Assembly (NCBI GenBank): GCA_041667115.1
Contig: JBAYFO010000037.1
Span: 1-36,371, forward strand
Direction of reading: 5' to 3'
DNA length: 36,371 bases
From: UBA1563 sp041667115
GTDB lineage: Bacteria > Bacteroidota > Ignavibacteria > Ignavibacteriales > Ignavibacteriaceae
Part shown: positions 24,381 through 32,647 of the stretch, piece by piece
Numbering within the stretch: the first letter of the stretch is position 1
Layout of the letters: each line of letters begins with the position of its first letter
Position numbers and translations under genes: made by a program
The notes under the pieces: generated by a model
The model's database searches: none
Told to the model about the DNA's origin: nothing
What the model saw: the letters and a program-made list of their open reading frames with translations, nothing else

Positions 24381-25952
24381 GTGAAAAACAAAGAATTTTA
24401 TCCCGAACTCTTATTTGGTCTAGCCGACCGGCCGGACTTAGCTATCTCGGCAAAACTTGTCGGCGAAGAAATTCGCGAACAACTTCAAACAGAAATTGAA
24501 CTGTTTGTTTTGTTAAAAAATGAATATCCTCAAATTATTTATTCCCGATCGTCCCTCAACTTATCTGAAGACGAATTACAAAATTATTTTTCAAACAACA
24601 CGTCTTTTTTTCTGAGCGAAAACGGAGAAGAAAATTCTAAAATTCTCTCTGAAGGGTTGCACGTAAAGCATCTTCAAGTTCTCCTCATGGAAATTCAAAA
24701 TGGTGAACAACTCGTATTAATATGGGGAAGAAATAGTACACCGTTTACTAAAAGCGAAAAAAAATCCTCTGCATTTTCCGCAGGCTTATTTATAAGCGCC
24801 GCCAAAATAATCCGTTCACTTGAGTTGAATAAAGCCGTTGAAACACAACTTATTCAAAAACAAAAATTTGAATCACTCGGTAAATTAACAAGCGGTATTG
24901 CCCACGATTTCAGCAATCTGCTTTCAAGCATTTTTGGGAGCGTAAATCTTTTAAAGAAAAAAGTTGCTTCTAACTCTGATGCCTTAAGATTAGTTGAGAA
25001 TATTGAAAGTTGTTCGGTTCGCGCTAAAGATTTAACCTCAGGGCTCCTTGCATACGGAAAACCGAAACCGAAGCAAAAGGAAATTCTTTATCCAAACCAG
25101 TTGGCAAATGAGATTGCCGGAGTTGTTAGACAAACATTTCCGGCTTCTATAGATTTTTCTGTTCAACTGAGCTCCGATGTTTACGAATTGCAAGGGAATA
25201 GCACGCAAATATACCAGGTCCTACTTAACCTTTGTATCAACGCTCGAGACGCAGTAGGGGAAAACGGTTCGATTGCTCTCACCACTAAAAATGTTTCGGT
25301 TCACAGAAGTGATGCCCATTTATTTCCATTTCTGCCTCATGGAAATTTTATTTGTTTTACCGTAAAGGATAACGGCAGCGGCATAAGCAAAGAAAATCTT
25401 TCTAAAATTTTTGACCCTTATTTTACAACCAAAGGGGGTGAAAACAGTTCGGGACTTGGACTTTACATTTCTTACGGTATTATTAAAGCTCACGGCGGAG
25501 TAATTCATGTTTCGAGCGAGATAAACCGCGGAACTTGTTTTGATGTTTACCTACCGGCTTACGAAGATTCTTCCGCTGTAGAAAAGAAAATTTCGGAAAA
25601 AATTATCCTGCTTGCCGACGATGAAGAGATGCTTCAGGATCTGTTAGGCGAACTTTTGGAATCACATGATTTTTATGTTATTAAAGTTCCGAACGGGAAA
25701 GAGTTGCTTCAAGTTTTAACAGAGGAAATAAAAGCTGATCTGGCAATTATTGATTACAACATGCCGGAAATGAACGGCGCAGAATGCATTAAACAAATAA
25801 GAGAACTCGGTTTTACTATTCCGATAATTTTATCTTCCGGAAGTTTGGGATTAGCTGATTCAGAAGAAGTTAAGGGGCTTAAGATCGACGCAATTGTAAA
25901 CAAACCTTATGACTTTGATACGATGCTCGCAACTGTAAAAAAATTATTGTAA
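24381..25952 (+). CDS. Soluble hybrid histidine kinase with C-terminal receiver
   Basis: The frame is open well into the previous gene, but the first sensible start beyond it is GTG 24381, giving 523 residues. The start is not certain because no strong ribosome site precedes it. There is no membrane helix. Residues 1-160 form an unrecognised sensor region, possibly a degenerate GAF domain. The kinase core has H175 in GIAHDFSNLL (NtrB-like class), N-box NLCINARDAV, and G-boxes DNGSGIS and GLGLYISYGIIKAHGG. A receiver domain follows with LLADDEEM, phosphoacceptor D458 (IIDYNMPEMNG) and NKPYDF. Such kinases usually feed an NtrC regulator, here the gene immediately upstream. The internal receiver may act as a phosphate sink or relay. 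Its end overlaps the convergent receiver-DHp gene by nine bases. Confidence 0.88.
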   Translation: MKNKEFYPELLFGLADRPDLAISAKLVGEEIREQLQTEIELFVLLKNEYPQIIYSRSSLNLSEDELQNYFSNNTSFFLSENGEENSKILSEGLHVKHLQVLLMEIQNGEQLVLIWGRNSTPFTKSEKKSSAFSAGLFISAAKIIRSLELNKAVETQLIQKQKFESLGKLTSGIAHDFSNLLSSIFGSVNLLKKKVASNSDALRLVENIESCSVRAKDLTSGLLAYGKPKPKQKEILYPNQLANEIAGVVRQTFPASIDFSVQLSSDVYELQGNSTQIYQVLLNLCINARDAVGENGSIALTTKNVSVHRSDAHLFPFLPHGNFICFTVKDNGSGISKENLSKIFDPYFTTKGGENSSGLGLYISYGIIKAHGGVIHVSSEINRGTCFDVYLPAYEDSSAVEKKISEKIILLADDEEMLQDLLGELLESHDFYVIKVPNGKELLQVLTEEIKADLAIIDYNMPEMNGAECIKQIRELGFTIPIILSSGSLGLADSEEVKGLKIDAIVNKPYDFDTMLATVKKLL

Positions 25953-26621
25953 TGGTTTTTCCTTATCCCCGATATCGATCATCTTAATATCGCCGACATA
26001 ATCTGCAAAGATTGGTTTTTCAACCTGATTTAACAATTCTAAAATGTCGTTAATTTCGCCAACAGCAATATCTATATATTTCATCTTGTTGCTGATGGCT
26101 TCTTTATTTAACTCCTCTTTATGTAATTCCCGTTTGATAGCCGTAAGCGAAAGCTTTATAAGTGTTAGGGGTTGTTTTATTTTATGATTTGCAGTAACAA
26201 CCGTTGCAGTAAAAGTTTTCATTTTTTCAACTTCAAGAAATAGGTCTTGAGATTCCTTTACTTTCAGTGCGGAGTTAACACGCGCGAGCAGTTCAATTTT
26301 ATTGATTGGTTTTTTAATATAGTCTACGGCGCCTGCTTGCAATCCCTCGCGCATATCTTCCGCAGAAGTTTTTGCTGTAACCAGAATGATTGGAATTCTG
26401 GACGTGCGGGAATCTTGCACTAAAAACCGGCAGACTTCAAGTCCGCTAATTTCGGGCATCATAATATCGAGGAGGATCAAATCCGGCAATTGCGTTATAG
26501 CGGCTTCAATGCCGGTTCTTCCGCTGTTTGCGGAAAGAACGGTAAATCCTTCTTTTTGAAGCCGGTCTTGTAAATAAAAAATATTTTCCGGTTGATCATC
26601 TATGACTAAGATCTTTTTCAT
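25944..26621 (-). CDS. Receiver domain fused to a DHp-like histidine domain lacking an ATPase
   Basis: This 225-residue protein has a receiver domain at 1-122 (acidic D8-D9, phosphoacceptor D52 in LILLDIMMP, T82, K103/K104 in YIKKPIN). The remaining 100 residues form a helical pair resembling a HisKA dimerisation domain, with H146 in TANHKIKQPLTLIKLSL, matching the H-box 'NHEIxQPLT'. No N, G1, F or G2 box follows, and the protein ends soon after (GDKEKPLQ), so it cannot phosphorylate itself. It may be a phosphotransfer protein (Spo0B/Hpt-like in role), a dimerising response regulator, or a remnant of a larger kinase. The ATG lies inside the end of the upstream hybrid kinase gene (26-base overlap), tying it to that kinase. 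Confidence 0.85.
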   Translation of the reverse strand: MKKILVIDDQPENIFYLQDRLQKEGFTVLSANSGRTGIEAAITQLPDLILLDIMMPEISGLEVCRFLVQDSRTSRIPIILVTAKTSAEDMREGLQAGAVDYIKKPINKIELLARVNSALKVKESQDLFLEVEKMKTFTATVVTANHKIKQPLTLIKLSLTAIKRELHKEELNKEAISNKMKYIDIAVGEINDILELLNQVEKPIFADYVGDIKMIDIGDKEKPLQ

Positions 26622-29600
26622 GCAGCGCTGCTTTTTTTTCTGTTAAGGCTTTGGTTAAACGAAAAGCCAGGACACCCGAATTAATTGGTTTGGTTATATA
26701 ACTATCAAATCCTTGTTTTAAAATAATTTCACGGTCCTCTATCATTGCTTTAGCGGTAACCGCAATAACCGGAATATCTTTCAACTCGGATTTTTCCCTA
26801 ATCATTTTTAACGTTTGGAATCCATCCATAACCGGCATCATGATGTCGAGAAGGATGACGTCCGGTTTTTGTTTTTCGAGGATCTCAAGACACTCTTTCC
26901 CGTTTTTTGCCAGGACCGTAACGCAATTACATTTCTGAACAATTTCATTAATCGTAAAAAGACTGTCGGGATCGTCATCTACAATTAAAACTTCTCCGAC
27001 AAAATTTTCTCCGTAGGTTCTTTCTTTCTTAAGTTGAGTACTCCCGGCGGCTTCAACAACTTCTTCTTCAAATGACGGCATCCCCTTTTGCTTTCCCTTT
27101 TCAAGGAAATAAAAAGCATTACGGATAATTTTTAAAACTTCGTAGGCACTTACTTTTGAAGTACCGGCTAAACCGGTTATTAATTCCTGACCGGTTTTAA
27201 TCTCTTCATCAGAAAGCGTTTCCGGGAGAACCATGAAAAGTAGTTTCTGAAATCCTCCGGGTGTGTGAAATATTTCAGAACATTTCTTTAGTGCATTACC
27301 GCCTTTATAGAATGGGTTTACAAATATTACATCTTCTTCAAAATTAAATTTTTCCAATTCATCATACCTGTGGAAATTCAAATTTAGAGAAGAAAAAATA
27401 CTTTCACTCGTTTCATCATCGAGCAGTGCATAACTTGGTTCTTCTTTTTGAATTAACTCCCGCCCGTTTATTATTGCTTGCGTAATTGATTCTTGCGATA
27501 ACGGTTCAACAAGAATTTCATTTGGCGAAAGGGCAAAACCATTTTTTTGTGTGTCATTTACAGAATAAAAAACGATCGGGATTTTTTTTGTGGCAGGATC
27601 TGCTTGCAAAGCATAAATTATTTTCCAGAAATTTAATGCAGGAAAAGAGACATCAAGGAGAAGAGCAAACGGAAGCATCCGTTCTGCTAGCGCAAGGCAT
27701 TGGTCAGGGCTTTCTGCAAAAAGCGTCTCATAACCTTTACTGTTCACATAATTTGCAATCATCTGACGGATATCATGTTGATGCTCTATAATGAGTACCG
27801 GGTTATGTTCGGCATCATCAAATGTTTTCACAATCGTTTCATCCACTTGGTTCTTGTGAATTAAATGAACGACCTCAACCGGGAGAACAACTGTGAATAT
27901 TGAGCCGTTGTTCAGTTCGCTTTTTACTGAAATATTTCCTTTAAGCATTTCGGCAAATTTTTTGCAAATTGATAACCCTAGCCCGGTTCCGCCAAATTTT
28001 CTTGTAGTAGAGGCATCAGCCTGACGGAATTCTTCAAAAATATATTTTTGCTGTTCTGCAGAAATACCAATCCCATTATCTTCAACTTCAACTTTTAAAA
28101 GATTATTTTTAGGTAAAGAGACACGAATTTCAATATGACCTTCCGTTGTAAATTTAATTGCATTCCCGACAAGATTAATTAAAATCTGCAAAAGCTTTGT
28201 GCGGTCTGTAGTAAGATAAAGTTTCTCTTCTGCGCTATTTACAATACGAAGTTCAATATCTTTTTCTTTTGCAAGATTTGCGAATGACGCATGCAGTTCA
28301 TCAAGCAAATCGTCAAGAATAAAATTCTCAAATTTTATTTCCATTTTTCCCGATTCAATTTTGGATAGATCGAGAATATCATTAATCAGATTTAACAACC
28401 GTTTGCCGCTACGCAACACAACTGAAAGCCGCTCATTATTTTTAGAAGAAATTGATTTATCTTCAAGTACCAACTCTGTTAATCCGAGAATTGCATTCAT
28501 CGGCGTACGCAGTTCGTGCGACATGGTAGCAAGAAATTGTGATTTCAGTTGAGTAAGCTCTTCCGCTTTCTGTTTCTGAACTTCAAGCTCTTTTGCTTTT
28601 TGTGAAAGAGCCGCATGCAATTCTACCAATCGATCATTTTGCATTTTTATTTGTTCGTTCTGCTTCTGGTAATCTTCATTCAACCGTTTCAATTCGGAAA
28701 CCAAATTTTCCATTTGCACAAAAGCAATAGCATTTGTTAATCCAATGGCAAGCTGCTCTTTAATCAGTTCAAGATATTCTTTTGCTTCCTCCGTTGGTTT
28801 ATTCACCGAACCCAGTTCAAGAATGCCGATAGTTTTTTTATTGTAGACGATTGGAAGCAGAAGAAGATATTTTAAATTGATCTGCATTAATCCTGACGAA
28901 ATAATCGGCGGGTCCTCTTTGAAGATGATCTCGACCGTTTCAAGCTTTTCAACTAACGGCTTGAATAATTCCGATTTTTCTTTTATTGCAAATTGCTTTT
29001 CATTCACACCATACGAGCCGACTTGTGCAATATTTCCATCAACAACAGAATAAATTGCCCCGATATTGAATTGGGTGATACGAATTATTTTTTTTAATGA
29101 AGAATCCGAAATATCCTTTAAGGAAGGATTCTGATTGATCATCGTTATAAAATCAGAATATTCTGTTTGGGCTTTTTCTTTCCTTTCAAGTTCATCAAGC
29201 ATGGTATTAAAAGCTACAGCGAGTGCGCCAAGTTCATCTTTCGTTTCAACCACCATGCGGCTTGAGAAATTGCCGGTTTTTGTTATCTCCGTCGCTTCGG
29301 TTAGTAAGTGAATTTGCCTTCTGATCCCTGAGGTTAATAAGAGGGTTAAGATCACCGAAAGAGCCAGCCCCGTGCCCCCTAAAATCAGCAAAATATTTTT
29401 AAGGTTGTTTTTAAGGTTGTGTGTCTCATTGATCGTTGTAAAAATTATTGCCCCGATATTATCATTCGTTAGAAAAGGTTCTTTCGTTTTATAAACGGCA
29501 GCAAGAAAATATGACGCTTCCGTTTCCTGTGTGAAAATATCATAATTGTTTTTTATTGACAGGTTGTTGAGTGCTTCGGCAAGACTGAAAAAATATTTCT

Positions 29601-30144
29601 GATTAACGGATTCGTTGGAATACTCTACGATGTTATTATCATAATAAATGGCTATTTCAGCCCGGATCTTTCCCGAGAGCTCATTTAAAAAATCTTTAGA
29701 AATGTTTCTTCCATAAAGATAGGTCTTGCCTTTTGGCGTTGTATAGATATTAAAAAAAATTAACGGGTTCGATAACAAAAAGGAAGAAACCCTGGCATTC
29801 CCTTTTGGTAAAATAATTTCTTTGTTGTAGGCAATTGCGTCTTTATTAAAAGTAGAGTCGGAATTCAGTTCAATTACAAAATCAAGATTTTTGAAAACGG
29901 AAATTGCATCATTAGAAAAAGCTTTTTGATCGTTCTTGTTGAGAAAAAGGGAAAACGCATCATCTATGTCTTTAGAAACACCGTGAAATAAAAAAGCAAA
30001 ATCATTTGTTGAAGTAAGGAGTTGTTTAGACTGTTGAGACGTGAGCACATTATACATGATGGAATAGAAGGCAGAGGCGGAGGCACCAAGAATTACCGCA
30101 ACAATAACAACATTTATTAATATGATACGGTAATTAATCTTCAT
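26596..30144 (-). CDS. Large membrane hybrid sensor histidine kinase with three receiver-like domains
   Basis: This 1182-residue protein has TM1 at about 7-29, a periplasmic sensor region (30-250) and TM2 at 251-271. It then has a HAMP domain (about 272-325), a GAF domain (about 335-470) and a coiled coil (about 480-535). HisKA carries H543 (MSHELRTPMNAILGL), and the ATPase has DNGIGIS (D689) and GGTGLGLSICKKF. Three receiver-like modules follow. The first (782-895) keeps D831 but has EH instead of the acidic pair and Glu880 at the conserved Lys. The second (903-1010) has Asn943 at the phosphoacceptor. The third (1050-1165) is complete with D1057-D1058, D1100 and TKPIN. The kinase probably senses a periplasmic or envelope signal and passes phosphate to the neighbouring receiver and receiver-DHp proteins. 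It starts four bases after the lone receiver gene. Confidence 0.93.
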   Translation of the reverse strand: MKINYRIILINVVIVAVILGASASAFYSIMYNVLTSQQSKQLLTSTNDFAFLFHGVSKDIDDAFSLFLNKNDQKAFSNDAISVFKNLDFVIELNSDSTFNKDAIAYNKEIILPKGNARVSSFLLSNPLIFFNIYTTPKGKTYLYGRNISKDFLNELSGKIRAEIAIYYDNNIVEYSNESVNQKYFFSLAEALNNLSIKNNYDIFTQETEASYFLAAVYKTKEPFLTNDNIGAIIFTTINETHNLKNNLKNILLILGGTGLALSVILTLLLTSGIRRQIHLLTEATEITKTGNFSSRMVVETKDELGALAVAFNTMLDELERKEKAQTEYSDFITMINQNPSLKDISDSSLKKIIRITQFNIGAIYSVVDGNIAQVGSYGVNEKQFAIKEKSELFKPLVEKLETVEIIFKEDPPIISSGLMQINLKYLLLLPIVYNKKTIGILELGSVNKPTEEAKEYLELIKEQLAIGLTNAIAFVQMENLVSELKRLNEDYQKQNEQIKMQNDRLVELHAALSQKAKELEVQKQKAEELTQLKSQFLATMSHELRTPMNAILGLTELVLEDKSISSKNNERLSVVLRSGKRLLNLINDILDLSKIESGKMEIKFENFILDDLLDELHASFANLAKEKDIELRIVNSAEEKLYLTTDRTKLLQILINLVGNAIKFTTEGHIEIRVSLPKNNLLKVEVEDNGIGISAEQQKYIFEEFRQADASTTRKFGGTGLGLSICKKFAEMLKGNISVKSELNNGSIFTVVLPVEVVHLIHKNQVDETIVKTFDDAEHNPVLIIEHQHDIRQMIANYVNSKGYETLFAESPDQCLALAERMLPFALLLDVSFPALNFWKIIYALQADPATKKIPIVFYSVNDTQKNGFALSPNEILVEPLSQESITQAIINGRELIQKEEPSYALLDDETSESIFSSLNLNFHRYDELEKFNFEEDVIFVNPFYKGGNALKKCSEIFHTPGGFQKLLFMVLPETLSDEEIKTGQELITGLAGTSKVSAYEVLKIIRNAFYFLEKGKQKGMPSFEEEVVEAAGSTQLKKERTYGENFVGEVLIVDDDPDSLFTINEIVQKCNCVTVLAKNGKECLEILEKQKPDVILLDIMMPVMDGFQTLKMIREKSELKDIPVIAVTAKAMIEDREIILKQGFDSYITKPINSGVLAFRLTKALTEKKAALHEKDLSHR

Positions 30145-30148
30145 TCAA

Positions 30149-30514
30149 TCACGTCTCTTTTTGTAAAACTTTTCGGATAGTAATTATCAATTCATCGAAG
30201 TCATAAGGTTTCGAAATAAAATCTGTTGCACCCATGCGGGCTGCTTCCATAGCGCTGACGACGTCAGCATAGGCGGTAAGTACTATTACTTTAAAGTGCA
30301 CTTCGCGTGCTTTAAGTTCACGTAAAACCTCGAACCCATCTTTTTCAGGCATTTTTAAATCCAGCAGCATTAATTCTATCGGTTCACGCTGCACATAATC
30401 TAACGCTGCATCCGCAGAAGTAACATAGTGAACGGTATACCCTATCTCGGTTAATTCCTCTGCTAACACCTTGCAAAGATTAAGGTCGTCATCGACAATT
30501 AAAATTGATTCCAT
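30149..30514 (-). CDS. Single-domain response regulator (CheY-like receiver)
   Basis: This 121-residue protein is only a receiver: acidic D8-D10 (ILIVDDD), phosphoacceptor D52 (LMLLDLKMPEKDG), T80 (VIVLTAYAD) and K102 (FISKPYDFDEL). It has no output domain, so it acts either as a relay intermediate or by binding a partner, perhaps a pilus motor or alignment protein as CheY-like proteins do. AGGAG precedes the ATG. It sits seven bases after the secretin gene and four before the hybrid kinase, so it is embedded in the pilus transcript. Its sequence is closer in style to NtrC-type receivers (TAYADxxxAMEAARMGA) than to CheY, which suggests it was derived from a sigma-54 regulator. Confidence 0.93.
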   Translation of the reverse strand: MESILIVDDDLNLCKVLAEELTEIGYTVHYVTSADAALDYVQREPIELMLLDLKMPEKDGFEVLRELKAREVHFKVIVLTAYADVVSAMEAARMGATDFISKPYDFDELIITIRKVLQKET

Positions 30515-30521
30515 GACTCTC

Positions 30522-31769
30522 CTATTTTTTTTCTTTATTGTCTAAATCGAAATTATAATATTTCACTTTATTCCGGTAGCTATCTAATTCTTGTTTAATC
30601 ACATTTTCTCCATTCGGGAAAGCGAGTCGTTCTTTTAATGTAGGAACTAAATCCACCTTCACAACGATCACTAATTCTTTTTTTGTTACCGTCATTTTGT
30701 CACTTCCCGTTAAGTACCTAAGCCCCAAAACCCACCAGGGAAGATCTTTTAAAAAAGGGATTCCGATGCGTTCGGATTTTTGTTCATTTAAAAATAATCC
30801 TCCAATTACCGTTTCTTCACCGTTAAGCATTAGAACTTCTGTTGTGGCTTTTGTTTTTTGAATTTCGGTCGTCAAAGCGGAAGGAAATCCGGCGCTACGT
30901 TCAACCGTCAAATTCAGTAAGACATAATCAATCCCTTGATCACTATAAATTCTAGGAGTTACTCTGATGATAGAACCGGTTTGAAAAAAAACATCTGTCA
31001 CGTTTCCGGCAAAATCTTTTTGCTTAATTGAAAAATCAGAACCGACTTGAATAAATCCTTCTTTTTTATCACGGACAGTAACGTTGGGGCTGGCAATAAT
31101 TTCTCCTAAATTTTCGCTTTCCATAAACCTAAACAGAGAGACCGCCTCGCCAAAAAAACTGCCGGCGGAAAAGGAGTTAGTACTTGTAATTATCGCATCG
31201 CTTGTTGTGCCGGTTGATGAAGCTGCATTAGTAGCGTTTGCCGGTCCGGTGGTAGTGATACCCGCTCCAATATCCAATCCCTTTTTACTAAGCAGAAATT
31301 GCCAGTTGATCCCCCGCTGTTTTAAAGCGTCGGTATCCATTTCAAAGAAGACTGCGGAAATTTTAACTTCTCTTGTATTTGCATCAACAAAATTTTCATC
31401 ACCGCCTTTTGCCATCGGATCAGGTTTTCTTTTAATGATGATAACGTCTTCTTTCTTTTCGTACATCAAGTTGGCGTATTGTACAATAACGAGAAGAGCC
31501 TTTTCATATGGCATACTGGGTATTTCTACACCAATAGGATCGTTGCGTTCTACAGTAGAAATAATTTTTCTTCCCGATTTCAACTCACTTACTTTACTCA
31601 GTAATTCGATAGCGCTTGAGAAGGGAAGATTTGCTGAAAGTGTAACTAACTCATCGGGAGAAGTATATCCTTTGAAATCACGCTCCGATGGATCTTGTGC
31701 AAAAACGAATTGACTTAGCACAAGAAGACAAATAATAATTATTGTTTTCATAAAAATTCCGGGTTTCAT
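30522..31769 (-). CDS. Short secretin (PilQ/GspD family) of a type IV pilus-like system
   Basis: At 415 residues this is much shorter than typical PilQ or GspD (600-750). The ATG at 31769 overlaps the previous stop codon (ATGA). A second ATG at 31751, with GGAA close before it, starts the signal peptide MKTIIIICLLVLSQFVFAQ and may be the true start. Residues about 30-120 form one N-domain (FSSAIELLSKVSELKSGRKI, PYEKALLVIVQYANLMYEKK), followed almost at once by the secretin core. The core has REVKISAVFFEMD, IIASPNVTVRDKKEGFIQVG, LNGEETVIGGLFLNEQKSER, the IPFLKDLPWWVLG loop and ELVIVVKVDLVP. It should form the outer-membrane ring through which the pilus passes. No AMIN domain or second N-domain is seen. 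It is the last pilus gene before the signalling genes. Confidence 0.9.
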   Translation of the reverse strand: MKPGIFMKTIIIICLLVLSQFVFAQDPSERDFKGYTSPDELVTLSANLPFSSAIELLSKVSELKSGRKIISTVERNDPIGVEIPSMPYEKALLVIVQYANLMYEKKEDVIIIKRKPDPMAKGGDENFVDANTREVKISAVFFEMDTDALKQRGINWQFLLSKKGLDIGAGITTTGPANATNAASSTGTTSDAIITSTNSFSAGSFFGEAVSLFRFMESENLGEIIASPNVTVRDKKEGFIQVGSDFSIKQKDFAGNVTDVFFQTGSIIRVTPRIYSDQGIDYVLLNLTVERSAGFPSALTTEIQKTKATTEVLMLNGEETVIGGLFLNEQKSERIGIPFLKDLPWWVLGLRYLTGSDKMTVTKKELVIVVKVDLVPTLKERLAFPNGENVIKQELDSYRNKVKYYNFDLDNKEKK

Positions 31770-32647
31770 TTTCTTAAAGACTTATCTAAATTTAAAACAA
31801 CCGTTTCAACCACTCCCCCTTTATTTAGAACGAATGTAACTTTTTTCCATTTGTAATCAATGGTGGTTAAGTACCCAAGATAAACTTCATCCCCTTCAAT
31901 AAGTAAGAACGAATTTCCACGCGCATCTGCAAGGAAAGCGCCATCCGGAACTAATGCAAGCAATCTAGCTCCCTGAACATCAAGCAATCCTTGCGTGTTC
32001 GGCGGAATTTCCATCCGGATAAGGGGATAAAAAATATCATATAATTTAGGAGCGTTCAAGTTATTTTCCGAGTATGCCTTGGTAGCGTATCTATCATTAG
32101 TCGAAAAATAAACGGCAATATTCATTGTGAAATTAATTAAAAATTCAGGTTCTTGGTCGGCAGGGGCAAGTACATAGTTGCTCAAATTCAATTTTGTAAT
32201 TTTTTTTAGTTCTTTGCTTTCTTCTATTCCGTAGATCAATTGGAAAAGGTCATTATAGCTTCCATAGCCGGTAACACGGTAATCGTAATATAAAAATTCT
32301 TTGTCTGTTTTCTGTGCAAGAAATTCAATATTAAATTTTGCTTTTTCCGAAAGACGTACATTAAGCTGGTTAAGAAAATCATAAAACTTTAACGACGAGA
32401 GATCTTTTGGGATATTAAATTTTCTTGCAGCAAGAATGGAGTCTAACTTTGCCGCTTTTGTCATTTTTTCTTTTAGCTGCAAGTCGAGTACATTTGGATC
32501 ATAGCTTAAAGCCTTTAAAGAAGTCAATTCCGCGGTTTTATTTTTTATTGACGGCTTTTGGAATATATAAATATACCCGAATCCTAAAACTCCGAGGAGA
32601 ATAAGGACGCCTAACAGGGCAAAAGTATTTTTTAATTTTCTATTCAT
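31766..32647 (-). CDS. PilO-like protein with C-terminal PilP-like domain (probable fusion)
   Basis: This 293-residue protein has a short cytoplasmic N-terminus, one membrane helix (about 8-29, FALLGVLILLGVLGFGYIYI) and a coiled segment (about 45-75). A ferredoxin-like periplasmic region follows (FYDFLNQLNVRLSEKAKFNI, YRVTGYGSYNDLFQLIYGIE). These features match PilO, the inner-membrane partner of PilN. The last 80 residues (GARLLALVPDGAFLADARGN, FLLIEGDEVYLGYLTTID, VTFVLNKGGVVETVVLNL) form a small beta domain like PilP/GspC homology regions, which contact the secretin. PilP is normally a separate lipoprotein; here it appears joined to PilO and has no lipobox. The gene overlaps the PilMN gene by eight bases and the secretin by four. 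The PilP assignment is less certain than PilO. Confidence 0.75.
   Translation of the reverse strand: MNRKLKNTFALLGVLILLGVLGFGYIYIFQKPSIKNKTAELTSLKALSYDPNVLDLQLKEKMTKAAKLDSILAARKFNIPKDLSSLKFYDFLNQLNVRLSEKAKFNIEFLAQKTDKEFLYYDYRVTGYGSYNDLFQLIYGIEESKELKKITKLNLSNYVLAPADQEPEFLINFTMNIAVYFSTNDRYATKAYSENNLNAPKLYDIFYPLIRMEIPPNTQGLLDVQGARLLALVPDGAFLADARGNSFLLIEGDEVYLGYLTTIDYKWKKVTFVLNKGGVVETVVLNLDKSLRK

Noticed and set aside
31084..31713. A 209-codon plus-strand frame opposite the secretin
   Set aside because: It is entirely antisense to a well-supported secretin gene and has no family-like motif.
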